From Myxococcales bacterium (GTDB lineage Bacteria > Myxococcota_A > Bradymonadia > UBA7976 > UBA1532), in assembly GCA_020633465.1 (NCBI GenBank), contig JACKDN010000005.1:1-64000 (forward strand): a stretch of DNA of 64,000 nt, read 5' to 3'. Shown piece by piece: positions 9,855 through 17,749 of this stretch; within the stretch, counting starts at the first letter, position 1, and the number at the start of each line of letters is the position of its first letter. Under the pieces are notes generated by a model, which was given only the letters and a program-made list of their open reading frames with translations, was not told where the DNA came from and ran no database searches. The translations under genes were made by a program, and so were the position numbers.

Positions 9855-11776
9855 CAGAAGGGCTCCCCCAGCGCGAAGTGGAAGGCCCAGCGCGGCTCGT
9901 CCTCGAAGCGGGCGGGATCGTTCAGCCGCACGCCGAAGTCGGCGCGCAGCAGCCCGACCGCCGTGTCGAAGCGCAGGCCGAGGCCGCTCGAGTAGTTCCA
10001 GCTGGCCACCTGGTAGTCGAACTCACCCAGGCGCACGTCGCCGACGTCGAGGAAGGGCGCGACGTACAGCTCGCCGACCGTACGCAGGCGGGCCTCGACG
10101 TTGCCGAGCACCATCGTGCGGCCGCCGACCGCGATGTCCTCGCAGCCCGACTGATCCGCGCGACAGCGAATCTGCGGGGACAGGCGCTTCAGGCCCCAGC
10201 CACGCACGTCGGCGGCGCCGCCGAGGTAGAAGCGTTGGTCGATGGGCGCGCCGGGGTTGTCGCCGTAGGGCATCACCCAGCCGGTCGCCGCGCGGGCCGC
10301 CAGCTGCAGACGCTCCCAGGGCGTCGTCCAGTACGCGCGCACCTCGGGCCGCAGCTTCTGGTAGTCGAAGTCGCCCTGCAGGGCGCCGCCGGCCACGTCG
10401 TGATCGACGGCCAGCACCACGCCCTGCCGGGGATCCACGACGCGATCGGTCAGGTGCAGGGCGACCGACGCGCGCACGAACACCAGCAGGTAGGGATCGC
10501 GGAAGTCGAGCCCCAGCCGTGTGTTGCCGTCGCGGAAGCCGGGCTGCAGGTCGAAGAAGTTCACGAACCGCGTGTTGTGGCTGACGCCGGTCTCGAGGCG
10601 GCCGAAGAAGAAGCGGGTGACGCCGATGAGGTTCTCGGGCGCGTAGAACTGGTAGCCGTCCTCGATGCCCAGCTCGAAGCTGGGCGCCCACTTCCAGCGC
10701 AGCTCGCGCTCGAGCAGCCCCTTCTTGGTGACGGTGGGCTCGATGGTGGCGATGGGGCCGTGCTGCTGGACGTCGAAGACCGACGGCAGCTCGGCGTAGC
10801 CCGCGCCGACCTTCAGATCGAGCCGGGTGAGGCGACCGAAGAGGCTGCGGTGGGTGTAGTGCGCGGTGGCGCGCTGCTCCCAGCGGTTGGGCTCGAGGCC
10901 CAGGCCCACCCCGAGGCGGATGGTCTGCGGGAGTGATTCACGCACCCGCACGCGCACGTCGACCTCGCCGTCCTTGGGCGACGCGGGCAGCGCCACGACC
11001 GACTGGAAGACACCCAGGCCGTAGATCTGACCCTCGACGCGGTTGAGCAGGCCGGGCGAGTACAGCCGCCCGGGCACCTCCTCCACCTCGGCCAGCACCA
11101 GATCGCGGGGCGCCGCCTTCAGCCCCTCGAAGCGCAGGGCGCCGATGCGGGCGCGCGGGCCGGGCCTCACGCGCAGCGTCACCTGGGCGCGGTGCGTCAG
11201 CCGATCCGCCGTCACCTCGGGCTCGACCTCGGCCTCGGGGAAGCCGCGAGACGCCGTGGCGACGCGCATGTCGGCGACCGCGTCGTTCAGCGCCTCCATC
11301 TCGAGGCGCGTGCCTTGGGCGGGCCGCGCCAGATCGGCGATGACCGAACGCTCCTTCGGGGGCATGGCGTCGGCGTCGACCCACTCCACCGTCAGCGTCT
11401 CGACCAGCATCGGCTGGCCTTCCTCGACGACGAACACCAGGTCGATCTCGCTGCCGGCGGTCTCGGGCAGCTGCCGGACGTCCAGCACGCGCGCGTCGTA
11501 GAAGCCGCGCGAGCGGTAATAGTCCTCGATGCGTTGGATGTCGGCCGGCAGCAGCGCCGGGTTGAACCAGTGCGTCGGCGTGAACGGCACCCACCAGGTC
11601 TCGCCGAGCACCATGTGGTCGATGAGATCGTCCTCGTCGACCACCGTGTTGCCTTCGAAGTCGATCTCGTCGACCTGATACTCGGCGCCGGTGATCTCGG
11701 CGACGTCCGGGCCGGTGGCGCACGCGAACAGCGCGAGCGGGAGCACGAGGGCGACGATCCGATGGGCGTAGGCCAT
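9854..11776 (-). CDS. tamA: Omp85-family outer-membrane assembly protein, TamA-like
   Basis: The product is 640 aa from ATG 11776; the open frame extends further upstream but without coding character. The N-terminus (VALVLPLALFAC) has a lipobox, so it may be lipid-modified, which is unusual for Omp85 proteins. Residues about 30-310 contain POTRA-type repeats (IDFEGNTVVDEDDL; IGALRFEGLK). About 310-640 form a 16-strand-type barrel with the Omp85 signature VRGW (usually VRGF/Y) at the family position and a C-terminal aromatic-rich strand ending in F. TamA-type proteins pair with TamB, and the two genes overlap by one base here. It is divergent from the secreted protein gene at 11969. Confidence 0.88.
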   Translation of the reverse strand: MAYAHRIVALVLPLALFACATGPDVAEITGAEYQVDEIDFEGNTVVDEDDLIDHMVLGETWWVPFTPTHWFNPALLPADIQRIEDYYRSRGFYDARVLDVRQLPETAGSEIDLVFVVEEGQPMLVETLTVEWVDADAMPPKERSVIADLARPAQGTRLEMEALNDAVADMRVATASRGFPEAEVEPEVTADRLTHRAQVTLRVRPGPRARIGALRFEGLKAAPRDLVLAEVEEVPGRLYSPGLLNRVEGQIYGLGVFQSVVALPASPKDGEVDVRVRVRESLPQTIRLGVGLGLEPNRWEQRATAHYTHRSLFGRLTRLDLKVGAGYAELPSVFDVQQHGPIATIEPTVTKKGLLERELRWKWAPSFELGIEDGYQFYAPENLIGVTRFFFGRLETGVSHNTRFVNFFDLQPGFRDGNTRLGLDFRDPYLLVFVRASVALHLTDRVVDPRQGVVLAVDHDVAGGALQGDFDYQKLRPEVRAYWTTPWERLQLAARAATGWVMPYGDNPGAPIDQRFYLGGAADVRGWGLKRLSPQIRCRADQSGCEDIAVGGRTMVLGNVEARLRTVGELYVAPFLDVGDVRLGEFDYQVASWNYSSGLGLRFDTAVGLLRADFGVRLNDPARFEDEPRWAFHFALGEPF

Positions 11777-11968
11777 GCGACCGGTGTTTGCAGCGGTCGT
11801 GCCGAGGGCCGGGGCGCAGCGCGCGGCCGCCGGTGCGTGGCCCCTTGCCCCGGGCCCGCCGACGCCGTGGGCACAAAGCCGCGTCCGGGCGCCGCGCGCC
11901 GCGCGACGGCGCGCAGCGCAGGCTTCTTGCACGCCTCGGGGATCGAACGTCGCCCCGAGGAGGCCCTC

Positions 11969-12755
11969 GTGAAGATCCATCTCGTCGTCGCCGCTGGCGC
12001 CGCCCTGGCCCTCGCGCCGAGCGCGCGCGCCCAGAACCCACCGCCGACCCCCGCCGAGCTGGTGCGGCCCACCCGCGCGCGGCGCCCCGAACCTGCGCAC
12101 GCCGCGCGCCGCCGGCGATCCGACGCCGCGGCGCCCCGCCTTGGGGGGCGAAGACACCGGCGAGCTGCCGCTGGCGCCCGGCGTCGACACCGAGGCGCAG
12201 CTGCGCGACAGCGCGCGGCAGCCGGGCGGGGTCGGCCCGGTGCAGATCGCTCCGCGCACCCGCCGCGACCTGCGCCCCGCGGACCTGGCGGCCTGGCCCC
12301 AGCAGCGCGAGAACCTGACGGTCGAGCGGACGGTGGCCCCCGCCGACACCGTGCGCCCGGCCGAGGGGCTGGCGCCGCCGGTGCCCTCGGCCGCCGACCG
12401 CGGCGTCGTCAACCCCGGCGATCTGCCCGTCGCGAACGCGGCGCGCACCCCCTCGCAGGTGCCGGCCGTCGGCGCCCAGCCGGCGCTGACCTCGGCCGAG
12501 CTGTTCCAGCGGCGCGCGGGCGCGCAGATCGACGCGCTGACGTCGCGCATCGACGCGCTGCGCCGCGCGGGCGAGGCCCCCGAGGCGCTGCAGCAGATGG
12601 AGGATCGCGTGGCCGAGCTGCGGCGCGACGTGGACGCGGTGGACCTCGTGCCCGACGACGCGCAGGGCGAGCTGCGGGTGCGCGTGGGCGCCGCCGTGGG
12701 TGAGCTGAACAACGCGGTCGAGGACATCCGCGCGTCGGCCGAGGCGCCGAAGTGA
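11969..12755 (+). CDS. secreted coiled-coil protein, reading frame interrupted near the signal peptide
   Basis: A GTG at 11969 follows a good ribosome-binding site (gaggagg at 11957-11963) and encodes a clear signal peptide (VKIHLVVAAGAALALAPSARA then QN). That frame then loses protein character. The sequence that continues sensibly (…LRTPRAAGDPTPRRPALGGED… to the stop at 12755) is in the next frame, so one extra base, or two missing, must lie roughly between 12060 and 12120. A start at TTG 12141 would give a 204-aa fragment without export signal. The C-terminal part (about residues 150-235 of the joined product) is a charged predicted coiled coil. No family is recognised. It could be a real pseudogene or a sequencing error in a GC run. 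Confidence 0.55.
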
Positions 12756-12822
12756 GCCGGCCCCCGTTCGCCGACGCGCCGGCGCGGATGCGCGGCGGCG
12801 CCGGTCGAGGCATCATGGCCCC

Positions 12823-13314
12823 GTGACCGACCCCCACCCCACCGCCGAGCCGCCGCCGCCCGCCCCCGATCTGGCGTGGCTTCGCCGCTACGTGAAGGCG
12901 CTCGACAGCAGCATCCCGTTGCCCGGCGGTGTCCGCATCGGGGTCGACGGCCTGCTGGGGCTGCTGCCGGGCTGGGGCGACGCCGCCGGGCTGGCGCTGT
13001 CGACGGCGCCGATCCTCTACGCCGCCCGCCTGAACGTGCCCGCGCCGGTGCTGCTGCGCATGGGGCTGAACCTGGGCATCGACGCGCTGATCGGGCTGGT
13101 GCCCATCCTCGGCGACCTGTTCGACTTCGCGTGGAAGGCCAACGAGAAGAACCTGGCGCTGCTCGAGCGCGCCCTGGCCGACGCGCCGCGCACCCGGCGC
13201 CGCAGCACGGCGCTCTTGGTGGCGACCGGCGCGGGGCTCTTGGCGCTGCTGGCGGTCCCGGTCGCGCTGTCGGTGTGGCTGATCGGCTGGCTGTGGGGCC
13301 TGGCGTTCAGCTGA
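12823..13314 (+). CDS. DUF4112 domain membrane protein
   Basis: The gene encodes 163 aa from GTG 12823. The DUF4112 pattern is clear: LDSSIPLPGGVRIGVDGLLG, LLPGWGDAAG, then LNLGIDALIGLVPILGDLFD and FDFAWKANEKNLALL. Three hydrophobic segments are predicted, around residues 45-65, 85-105 and 130-158, the last near the C-terminus. The function of the family is unknown. It is a stand-alone gene between the broken secreted-protein gene and the convergent M48 protease. Confidence 0.85.
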   Translation: MTDPHPTAEPPPPAPDLAWLRRYVKALDSSIPLPGGVRIGVDGLLGLLPGWGDAAGLALSTAPILYAARLNVPAPVLLRMGLNLGIDALIGLVPILGDLFDFAWKANEKNLALLERALADAPRTRRRSTALLVATGAGLLALLAVPVALSVWLIGWLWGLAFS

Positions 13315-13320
13315 GCCGGC

Positions 13321-14175
13321 TCACTTGCACTTCACGCCCTTCGGCGAGGGCAGGGTGATCGCCTCGCCGACGAAGGGCCCCTCGGCCCGCGCGGCCGCGG
13401 CGCGCTCTTCGCTGCCCGGGTGCGTCGACAGGATGGCCGGCAGCCCGTTGCCCGCGTCCTCCTCGGCCATCCGGTCGAAGAAGGTGGCCATGCCCCGCGG
13501 ATCGATGTGCGCCCGCTTCAGCAGCGCGCGCCCCAGCGCGTCGCTCTCCCGCTCCTGATCGCGATCGTAGCCGTGCCCCACGAGGCTCATCGCGACGCCG
13601 GTCAGGCTGCTCAGATCGGCGAAGCCGAGCACGGTGCCCAACAGCGTCCAGCCGCCCAGCTGGTGCAGGATGCGCTTCAGCCCGTGGCGCTGCAGCACGT
13701 GCTGCATCTCGTGGGCGAGCACCGCGGCGACCTCCTCGCCGCTCTCGGCCGCCTGCAGCAGGCCGTAATGCACCGTGACGAAGCCACCGGGCAGCGCGAA
13801 CGCGTTGATGCTGTCGTCGTCGACCACGCGAAACTGGAAGTCGTAGGGGCTGTCGATCTGCGCGAGCAGCGGCGCGGCCAGCTGCTCGACGTACGCGAGC
13901 GCGGCGGGATCGGTGCACTGCGCCGAGGGCGGCGCCACCCGATCCCAGGTGTTCTCGCCCAGGGCGATCTCGGCCGAGGCGGGCACGAAGCGGGCGAACA
14001 GCCCGGCCCCCCACGACGCCAGCGCGAAGGCGCCCCAGATCAGCAACGCCAGCACGACCACCGCGCCCCCGATCTCGAGCGCGAGGCGCCGCCGGGAGTG
14101 ACCGAAGCCCTCCGTGGGCGCCGCGGACCGGGGCTCGGACGGGCGAAAGGGGTTTGGTTGCATTTCGTCGGCCAT
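13321..14175 (-). CDS. M48-family zinc metalloprotease, membrane-anchored
   Basis: The product is 284 aa from ATG 14175 (MADEMQ); ATG 14163 is the alternative. The N-terminus is proline-rich and cytoplasmic, followed by one transmembrane helix around residues 32-58 (LEIGGAVVVLALLIWGAFAL). The catalytic domain has the HExxH motif in AAVLAHEMQHVLQRH (about residue 150). A downstream ERESDALGRALL supplies the third zinc ligand Glu of the M48 (Ste24/HtpX/BepA-like) family, and NAFALPGGFV precedes the active site as expected. Substrates are likely misfolded envelope proteins. It is divergent from the AIM24 trio and separated from it by only 79 bp. Confidence 0.87.
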   Translation of the reverse strand: MADEMQPNPFRPSEPRSAAPTEGFGHSRRRLALEIGGAVVVLALLIWGAFALASWGAGLFARFVPASAEIALGENTWDRVAPPSAQCTDPAALAYVEQLAAPLLAQIDSPYDFQFRVVDDDSINAFALPGGFVTVHYGLLQAAESGEEVAAVLAHEMQHVLQRHGLKRILHQLGGWTLLGTVLGFADLSSLTGVAMSLVGHGYDRDQERESDALGRALLKRAHIDPRGMATFFDRMAEEDAGNGLPAILSTHPGSEERAAAARAEGPFVGEAITLPSPKGVKCK

Positions 14176-14254
14176 CGTTCTTTGATGCTCCCGCGCGCCG
14201 GTCCGCTGCATGGTGCGGCGGGCGGGGCGCGCGCGCAACCGACCGGGATGTGGC

Positions 14255-14956
14255 ATGCAACACGCCGTCGAATACGGCCCGTCCTTCGCCTGGCTGCGGG
14301 TCCAGCTCGGCCCAGGCGAGTCCATCGAGGCCGAGGCCGGGGCCATGGTGACGATGACCCCGGGCATCGAGATGACCACCGCGCTGAACGCCGGCAACAA
14401 GTCCGGCTTCTTCGGCAAGGTGATGGCCTTCTTCGTCGCCCTGATGCGCAAGGTGTTCGGCGGCGAGACGATGTTCGTCAACACCTTCACCGCGCCCGGC
14501 CAGGGCGGCGAGGTGGTGCTGGCGCCGGGGCTGTCGGGGCCCATCTGGCACAAGCGCATGACCAGCGGCGACCGCAGCCTGCTGGTGCAGGCGGGCAGCT
14601 ACCTGGCCAGCAGCGGCCAGCTCGAGACCAAGATGCGCTGGGCCGGCCTGCGCGGGCTGTTCGGCGGCGAGGGCCTGTTCTTCCTCGAGTCGTCGGGGCA
14701 GGGCGACCTGTTCATCAACAGCTACGGCGGCATCCACGAGATCGACGTCGACGGCACCTACATCGTCGACACCGGCCACATCGTCGCCTTCGACTCGTCG
14801 CTCGACTTCAAGATCAAGGGCGTCAGCGGCGGACTGAAGTCGCTCCTGTTCTCGGGCGAGGGGCTCGTCTGCGAGTTCAGCGGGCGGGGCAAGCTGTACA
14901 TCCAATCGCGGAATCTGGGGGCCCTCGTGGGCTGGATTTCGCCCTTCCTGCGGTAG
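14255..14956 (+). CDS. AIM24-family protein, first of three tandem paralogues
   Basis: The product is 233 aa, starting at ATG 14255 (MQHAVEYGPSF). AIM24/TIGR00266 proteins are beta-rich trefoil-like proteins of unknown biochemical function. Family landmarks: ESIEAEAGAMVTMTPGIEM, GGETMFVNTFTA, GEGLFFLESSGQGDLFINSYG, VDTGHIVAF and FSGEGLVCEFSGRGKLYIQSRN. It differs from its two neighbours in carrying an insertion (residues about 42-58, KSGFFGKVMAFFVALMRK). Only 5 bp separate it from the next copy, so the three genes form one operon. Confidence 0.87.
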   Translation: MQHAVEYGPSFAWLRVQLGPGESIEAEAGAMVTMTPGIEMTTALNAGNKSGFFGKVMAFFVALMRKVFGGETMFVNTFTAPGQGGEVVLAPGLSGPIWHKRMTSGDRSLLVQAGSYLASSGQLETKMRWAGLRGLFGGEGLFFLESSGQGDLFINSYGGIHEIDVDGTYIVDTGHIVAFDSSLDFKIKGVSGGLKSLLFSGEGLVCEFSGRGKLYIQSRNLGALVGWISPFLR

Positions 14957-14961
14957 GCGCG

Positions 14962-15654
14962 ATGCGATTCGACATCCGATACAAGCCCGCGCACACCCTG
15001 GCCGTCTGCTCGCTGGCCCCCGGCGAGTCGGTGGTGGCCGAGTCGGGCGCGATGGTGAGCATGTCCAGCAACATCGGGGTGCGCACCGACGGCCCGATGG
15101 GCGGCAAGAAGGGCGGGCTGCTCAAGAGCCTGAAGCGCACGATGCTGGGCGGCGAGACCTTCTTCACCAACACGTTCACCGCGCAGAGCGGGCCGGCCGA
15201 GGTGTCGCTGGCGCCCAGCCTGGCCGGCGACATGGTGGTGCACCCGCTGCAGCCGGGCGAGACGCTGTTCATCCAGGGGTCGAGCTACGTGGCGGCGCCC
15301 GAGTCGGTGCTGCTGGACGCCAAGTGGCAGGGCATGCGCGGCTTCCTGACCGGCGAGGGGCTGTTCTTCCTCAAGGCCGAAGGCTCGGGGCCGGTGCTCA
15401 TCAACGCCTTCGGCGCCATCCACACCATGGATCTGGACGGCGAGCTGATCGTCGACACCGGGCACCTCGTCGCCTTCACCGAGGGCATCGAGTACAAGCT
15501 CGAGAAGGCGTCCGCCGGGTGGATCTCGAGCTTCCTGTCGGGCGAGGGCTTCGTGCTGCGCATGCGCGGTCGGGGCCGGCTGTACCTGCAGACGCGCAAC
15601 CCCACGGAGTTCGGCAAGTCGGTGGGGCCCAAGCTGCCCCCGCGCCGGGAGTAG
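14962..15654 (+). CDS. AIM24-family protein, second tandem paralogue
   Basis: The product is 230 aa from ATG 14962. The same landmarks recur in the same order: ESVVAESGAMVSMSSNI, GGETFFTNTFTA, GEGLFFLKAEGSGPVLINAFG, VDTGHLVAFTEGI and GRGRLYLQTRNPTEF. The basic patch GGKKGGLLKSLKRTMLGGE is shared in outline with copy three. It is separated by 5 bp from copy one and 4 bp from copy three. The role is unknown. Confidence 0.87.
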   Translation: MRFDIRYKPAHTLAVCSLAPGESVVAESGAMVSMSSNIGVRTDGPMGGKKGGLLKSLKRTMLGGETFFTNTFTAQSGPAEVSLAPSLAGDMVVHPLQPGETLFIQGSSYVAAPESVLLDAKWQGMRGFLTGEGLFFLKAEGSGPVLINAFGAIHTMDLDGELIVDTGHLVAFTEGIEYKLEKASAGWISSFLSGEGFVLRMRGRGRLYLQTRNPTEFGKSVGPKLPPRRE

Positions 15655-15658
15655 GCAC

Positions 15659-16345
15659 ATGCACGGCGAGATCCTCGATTCGCCCGACTTCGGGCTGCTG
15701 AAGCTGCGCTTCGACGCGCCGGGCGAGACGGTGGTGGCCGAGTCGGGCGCCATGGTGTCGATGAGCGGCGGGGTGCAGATGAGCACCAGCATGCGCGGGG
15801 GCTTCCTGCAGGCGGCCAAGCGCAAGCTGATGGGCGGCGAGAGCCTGTTCCAGAACACCTTCACGTCGACCGCCGCCGGGCAGGAGCTGCTCCTCGCGCC
15901 CGCGCCCGAGGGCGACCTGCAGCACAAGGTGCTGGCCCCCGGCGAGACGTTCATCCTGCAGAGCGGCGCCTACGTGGCGCACATCGGCGACATGAAGCTC
16001 GACAGCAAGATCGCCGGGCTGAAGTCGTTCTTCGGCGGCGTCGGCTTCTTCATGCTGAAGTGCACCGGCCCGGGCGAGCTGTACTTCAACAGCTACGGCG
16101 CGCTGCACGCGGTGCAGGTGGGGCACGAGGGCTTCACGGTCGACAACGGCCACATCGTGGGCTTCACCGACGGGCTCGAGTTCCGCGTGCGCAAGTTCGG
16201 CGGCTTCAAGGGCCTCTTCTTCAGCGGCGAGGGCCTGGTGACCGACTTCCAGGGCAACGGCACGGTGTGGGTGCAGTCGCGCAACGCGCCCTCGCTGGCG
16301 GCCTTCCTCGAGCCCTACCGGCGCGTGCGGCGCAGCAACAACTAG
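15659..16345 (+). CDS. AIM24-family protein, third tandem paralogue
   Basis: The product is 228 aa from ATG 15659 with a gggag site upstream. Landmarks: ETVVAESGAMVSMSGGVQM, GGESLFQNTFTS, FFMLKCTGPGELYFNSYGAL, VDNGHIVGFTDGLEF and FSGEGLVTDFQGNGTVWVQSRN. It ends with a basic tail. The three copies are clearly homologous but have diverged across their whole length, which suggests retention of distinct roles or a hetero-oligomer rather than a recent duplication. Confidence 0.87.
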   Translation: MHGEILDSPDFGLLKLRFDAPGETVVAESGAMVSMSGGVQMSTSMRGGFLQAAKRKLMGGESLFQNTFTSTAAGQELLLAPAPEGDLQHKVLAPGETFILQSGAYVAHIGDMKLDSKIAGLKSFFGGVGFFMLKCTGPGELYFNSYGALHAVQVGHEGFTVDNGHIVGFTDGLEFRVRKFGGFKGLFFSGEGLVTDFQGNGTVWVQSRNAPSLAAFLEPYRRVRRSNN

Positions 16346-16425
16346 CGCGATCGACGGCGCCCCCACGCGGCGCGTTGCGGCGGTGCAGGCCACCTGCTAG
16401 CTTTCGTGAGCTATTGGGGATGGCC

Positions 16426-17739
16426 ATGAGCGACACGCCCATCGTCTACGTCGTCGAGCGCGGCGACTCGCTGTCGAAGATCGCGCGCGCGCACGGCCTG
16501 TCGAGCTGGCGGGCGTTGTACGACGCGCCCGAGAACGCCGACTTCCGGCGCAAACGCCCCAACCCCAACCTGATCCACCCCGGCGACCGGGTGATCATCC
16601 CGGCGCGCGGCCCGGGGGCGCCGCCCTCGCCGCGGCCGCCCCGCCGCACCGGCGGCTCGTCGAGCAGCGGGCGCAGCTCGTCGGGTGGCGCGCGCACCAG
16701 TGGCGGCGGCAGCACCTCGAGCAGCGCGCCGGTCAGCCACGGCGGCATGTCGTCCATGCCGACGAACGGCGGCATGTGCACGCCGGACGATCCCTACGGC
16801 GACGGGGGCATGAGCACCGATCCCTGGTCGGGCGGCATGAGCACCGACCCCTGGTCGGGCGGCATGTCCTACGATCCGTGGGAGGGCGGCATGTCGACCC
16901 CCAGCGGGGACACGCAGCCGTCGTCGGGCAACCCGCCGGAGACCATCACCGCCGATCTCATCACCAACTCGGCCTACAAGCTGCCCGAGAAGTTCATGAA
17001 GTTCCTTCTGACCGTGCTGGGCGCGGCGAAGGACGACTCGGGCAAGCAGGCGTTGAGCTGGCTGCGCAAGCGCACCGACGCCGCCGAGGGCATCGCCGCG
17101 CTGTACAAGTCGTGGCGGCACTTCGAGGCCGGGCAGAACCAGTACGGCGTGTCGAACGCCTTCAAGGGCGTCGCCAAGATCTGGAAGGTGCTGACGCCGG
17201 CCATGCGGCGGCCGGCCGTGCAATCGCTCGCCCGGGCCATGCGCCGCATCCCCAAGTTCGGCACGCTGGCGGACACCCTCGAGCCCATCGATCGCTGCGA
17301 CGGCATCGCCAGCCTGCTGCTGCTGCTGTCGGCGCTGATCAAGGGCGACGGCAAGGACAGCCGCACGGCGGCCAAGGACTTCGTCGACGCGCTGAAGAAG
17401 AACCCCGGCGAGGCGGCGCGCATCGGGCCGACGCTGCTGCAGTTCTTCGCCGAGATGATCCCGGCGCGCACCCGCGGCAAGATGCTGGCCAAGATGGCCG
17501 GCAAGAAGGTGCCCGTGGCCGGCACCATCGTGGTCGGCATCACCGACGTCTGGTCCATCTGGTCGGATCCGAGCGACTGGACCCGCTGGGCGGGCCTGGG
17601 CAGCACCCTGGTGGCGCTGGTCCCGCTGGCGGGCACCGCGCTGTCGGTGGTCATCGACGTCGCGATCGTGATCGGCACGATCATCGACAACATCGGCGAC
17701 CTGCAGCTGGCGATGAACCGCAACCCCTTCGCCGACTGA
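16426..17739 (+). CDS. LysM-domain protein with Gly-Met-rich repeats and a C-terminal helical domain
   Basis: The product is 437 aa from ATG 16426, with ATG 16420 as the alternative. Residues 5-55 form a LysM module (YVVERGDSLSKIARAHGL; LIHPGDRVIIP), which binds peptidoglycan-type glycans. Residues about 60-170 are low complexity: Ser/Gly-rich, then repeats of GGMSTDPWS-type units. The C-terminal part is helical and ends with long hydrophobic stretches (VAGTIVVGITDVWSI; LGSTLVALVPLAGTALSVVI) that could insert into membranes. There is no signal peptide, so a route out such as type VI-like or contractile delivery is possible but unproven. It is convergent with the SpoIIE gene, with 10 bp between stops. 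Confidence 0.75.
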   Translation: MSDTPIVYVVERGDSLSKIARAHGLSSWRALYDAPENADFRRKRPNPNLIHPGDRVIIPARGPGAPPSPRPPRRTGGSSSSGRSSSGGARTSGGGSTSSSAPVSHGGMSSMPTNGGMCTPDDPYGDGGMSTDPWSGGMSTDPWSGGMSYDPWEGGMSTPSGDTQPSSGNPPETITADLITNSAYKLPEKFMKFLLTVLGAAKDDSGKQALSWLRKRTDAAEGIAALYKSWRHFEAGQNQYGVSNAFKGVAKIWKVLTPAMRRPAVQSLARAMRRIPKFGTLADTLEPIDRCDGIASLLLLLSALIKGDGKDSRTAAKDFVDALKKNPGEAARIGPTLLQFFAEMIPARTRGKMLAKMAGKKVPVAGTIVVGITDVWSIWSDPSDWTRWAGLGSTLVALVPLAGTALSVVIDVAIVIGTIIDNIGDLQLAMNRNPFAD

Positions 17740-17749
17740 CAGCGCTCGG

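Noticed and set aside
5403..9995. Very long open frame on the plus strand opposite tamB
   Set aside because: It is antisense to a clear TamB and its translation is Arg/His/Gln-rich without domains, the usual result of GC-rich third positions.
13420..15654. 744-residue frame covering the M48 and first AIM24 genes
   Set aside because: Only its last part, from 14962, corresponds to a protein (AIM24 copy 2). The front is antisense or out-of-frame shadow.
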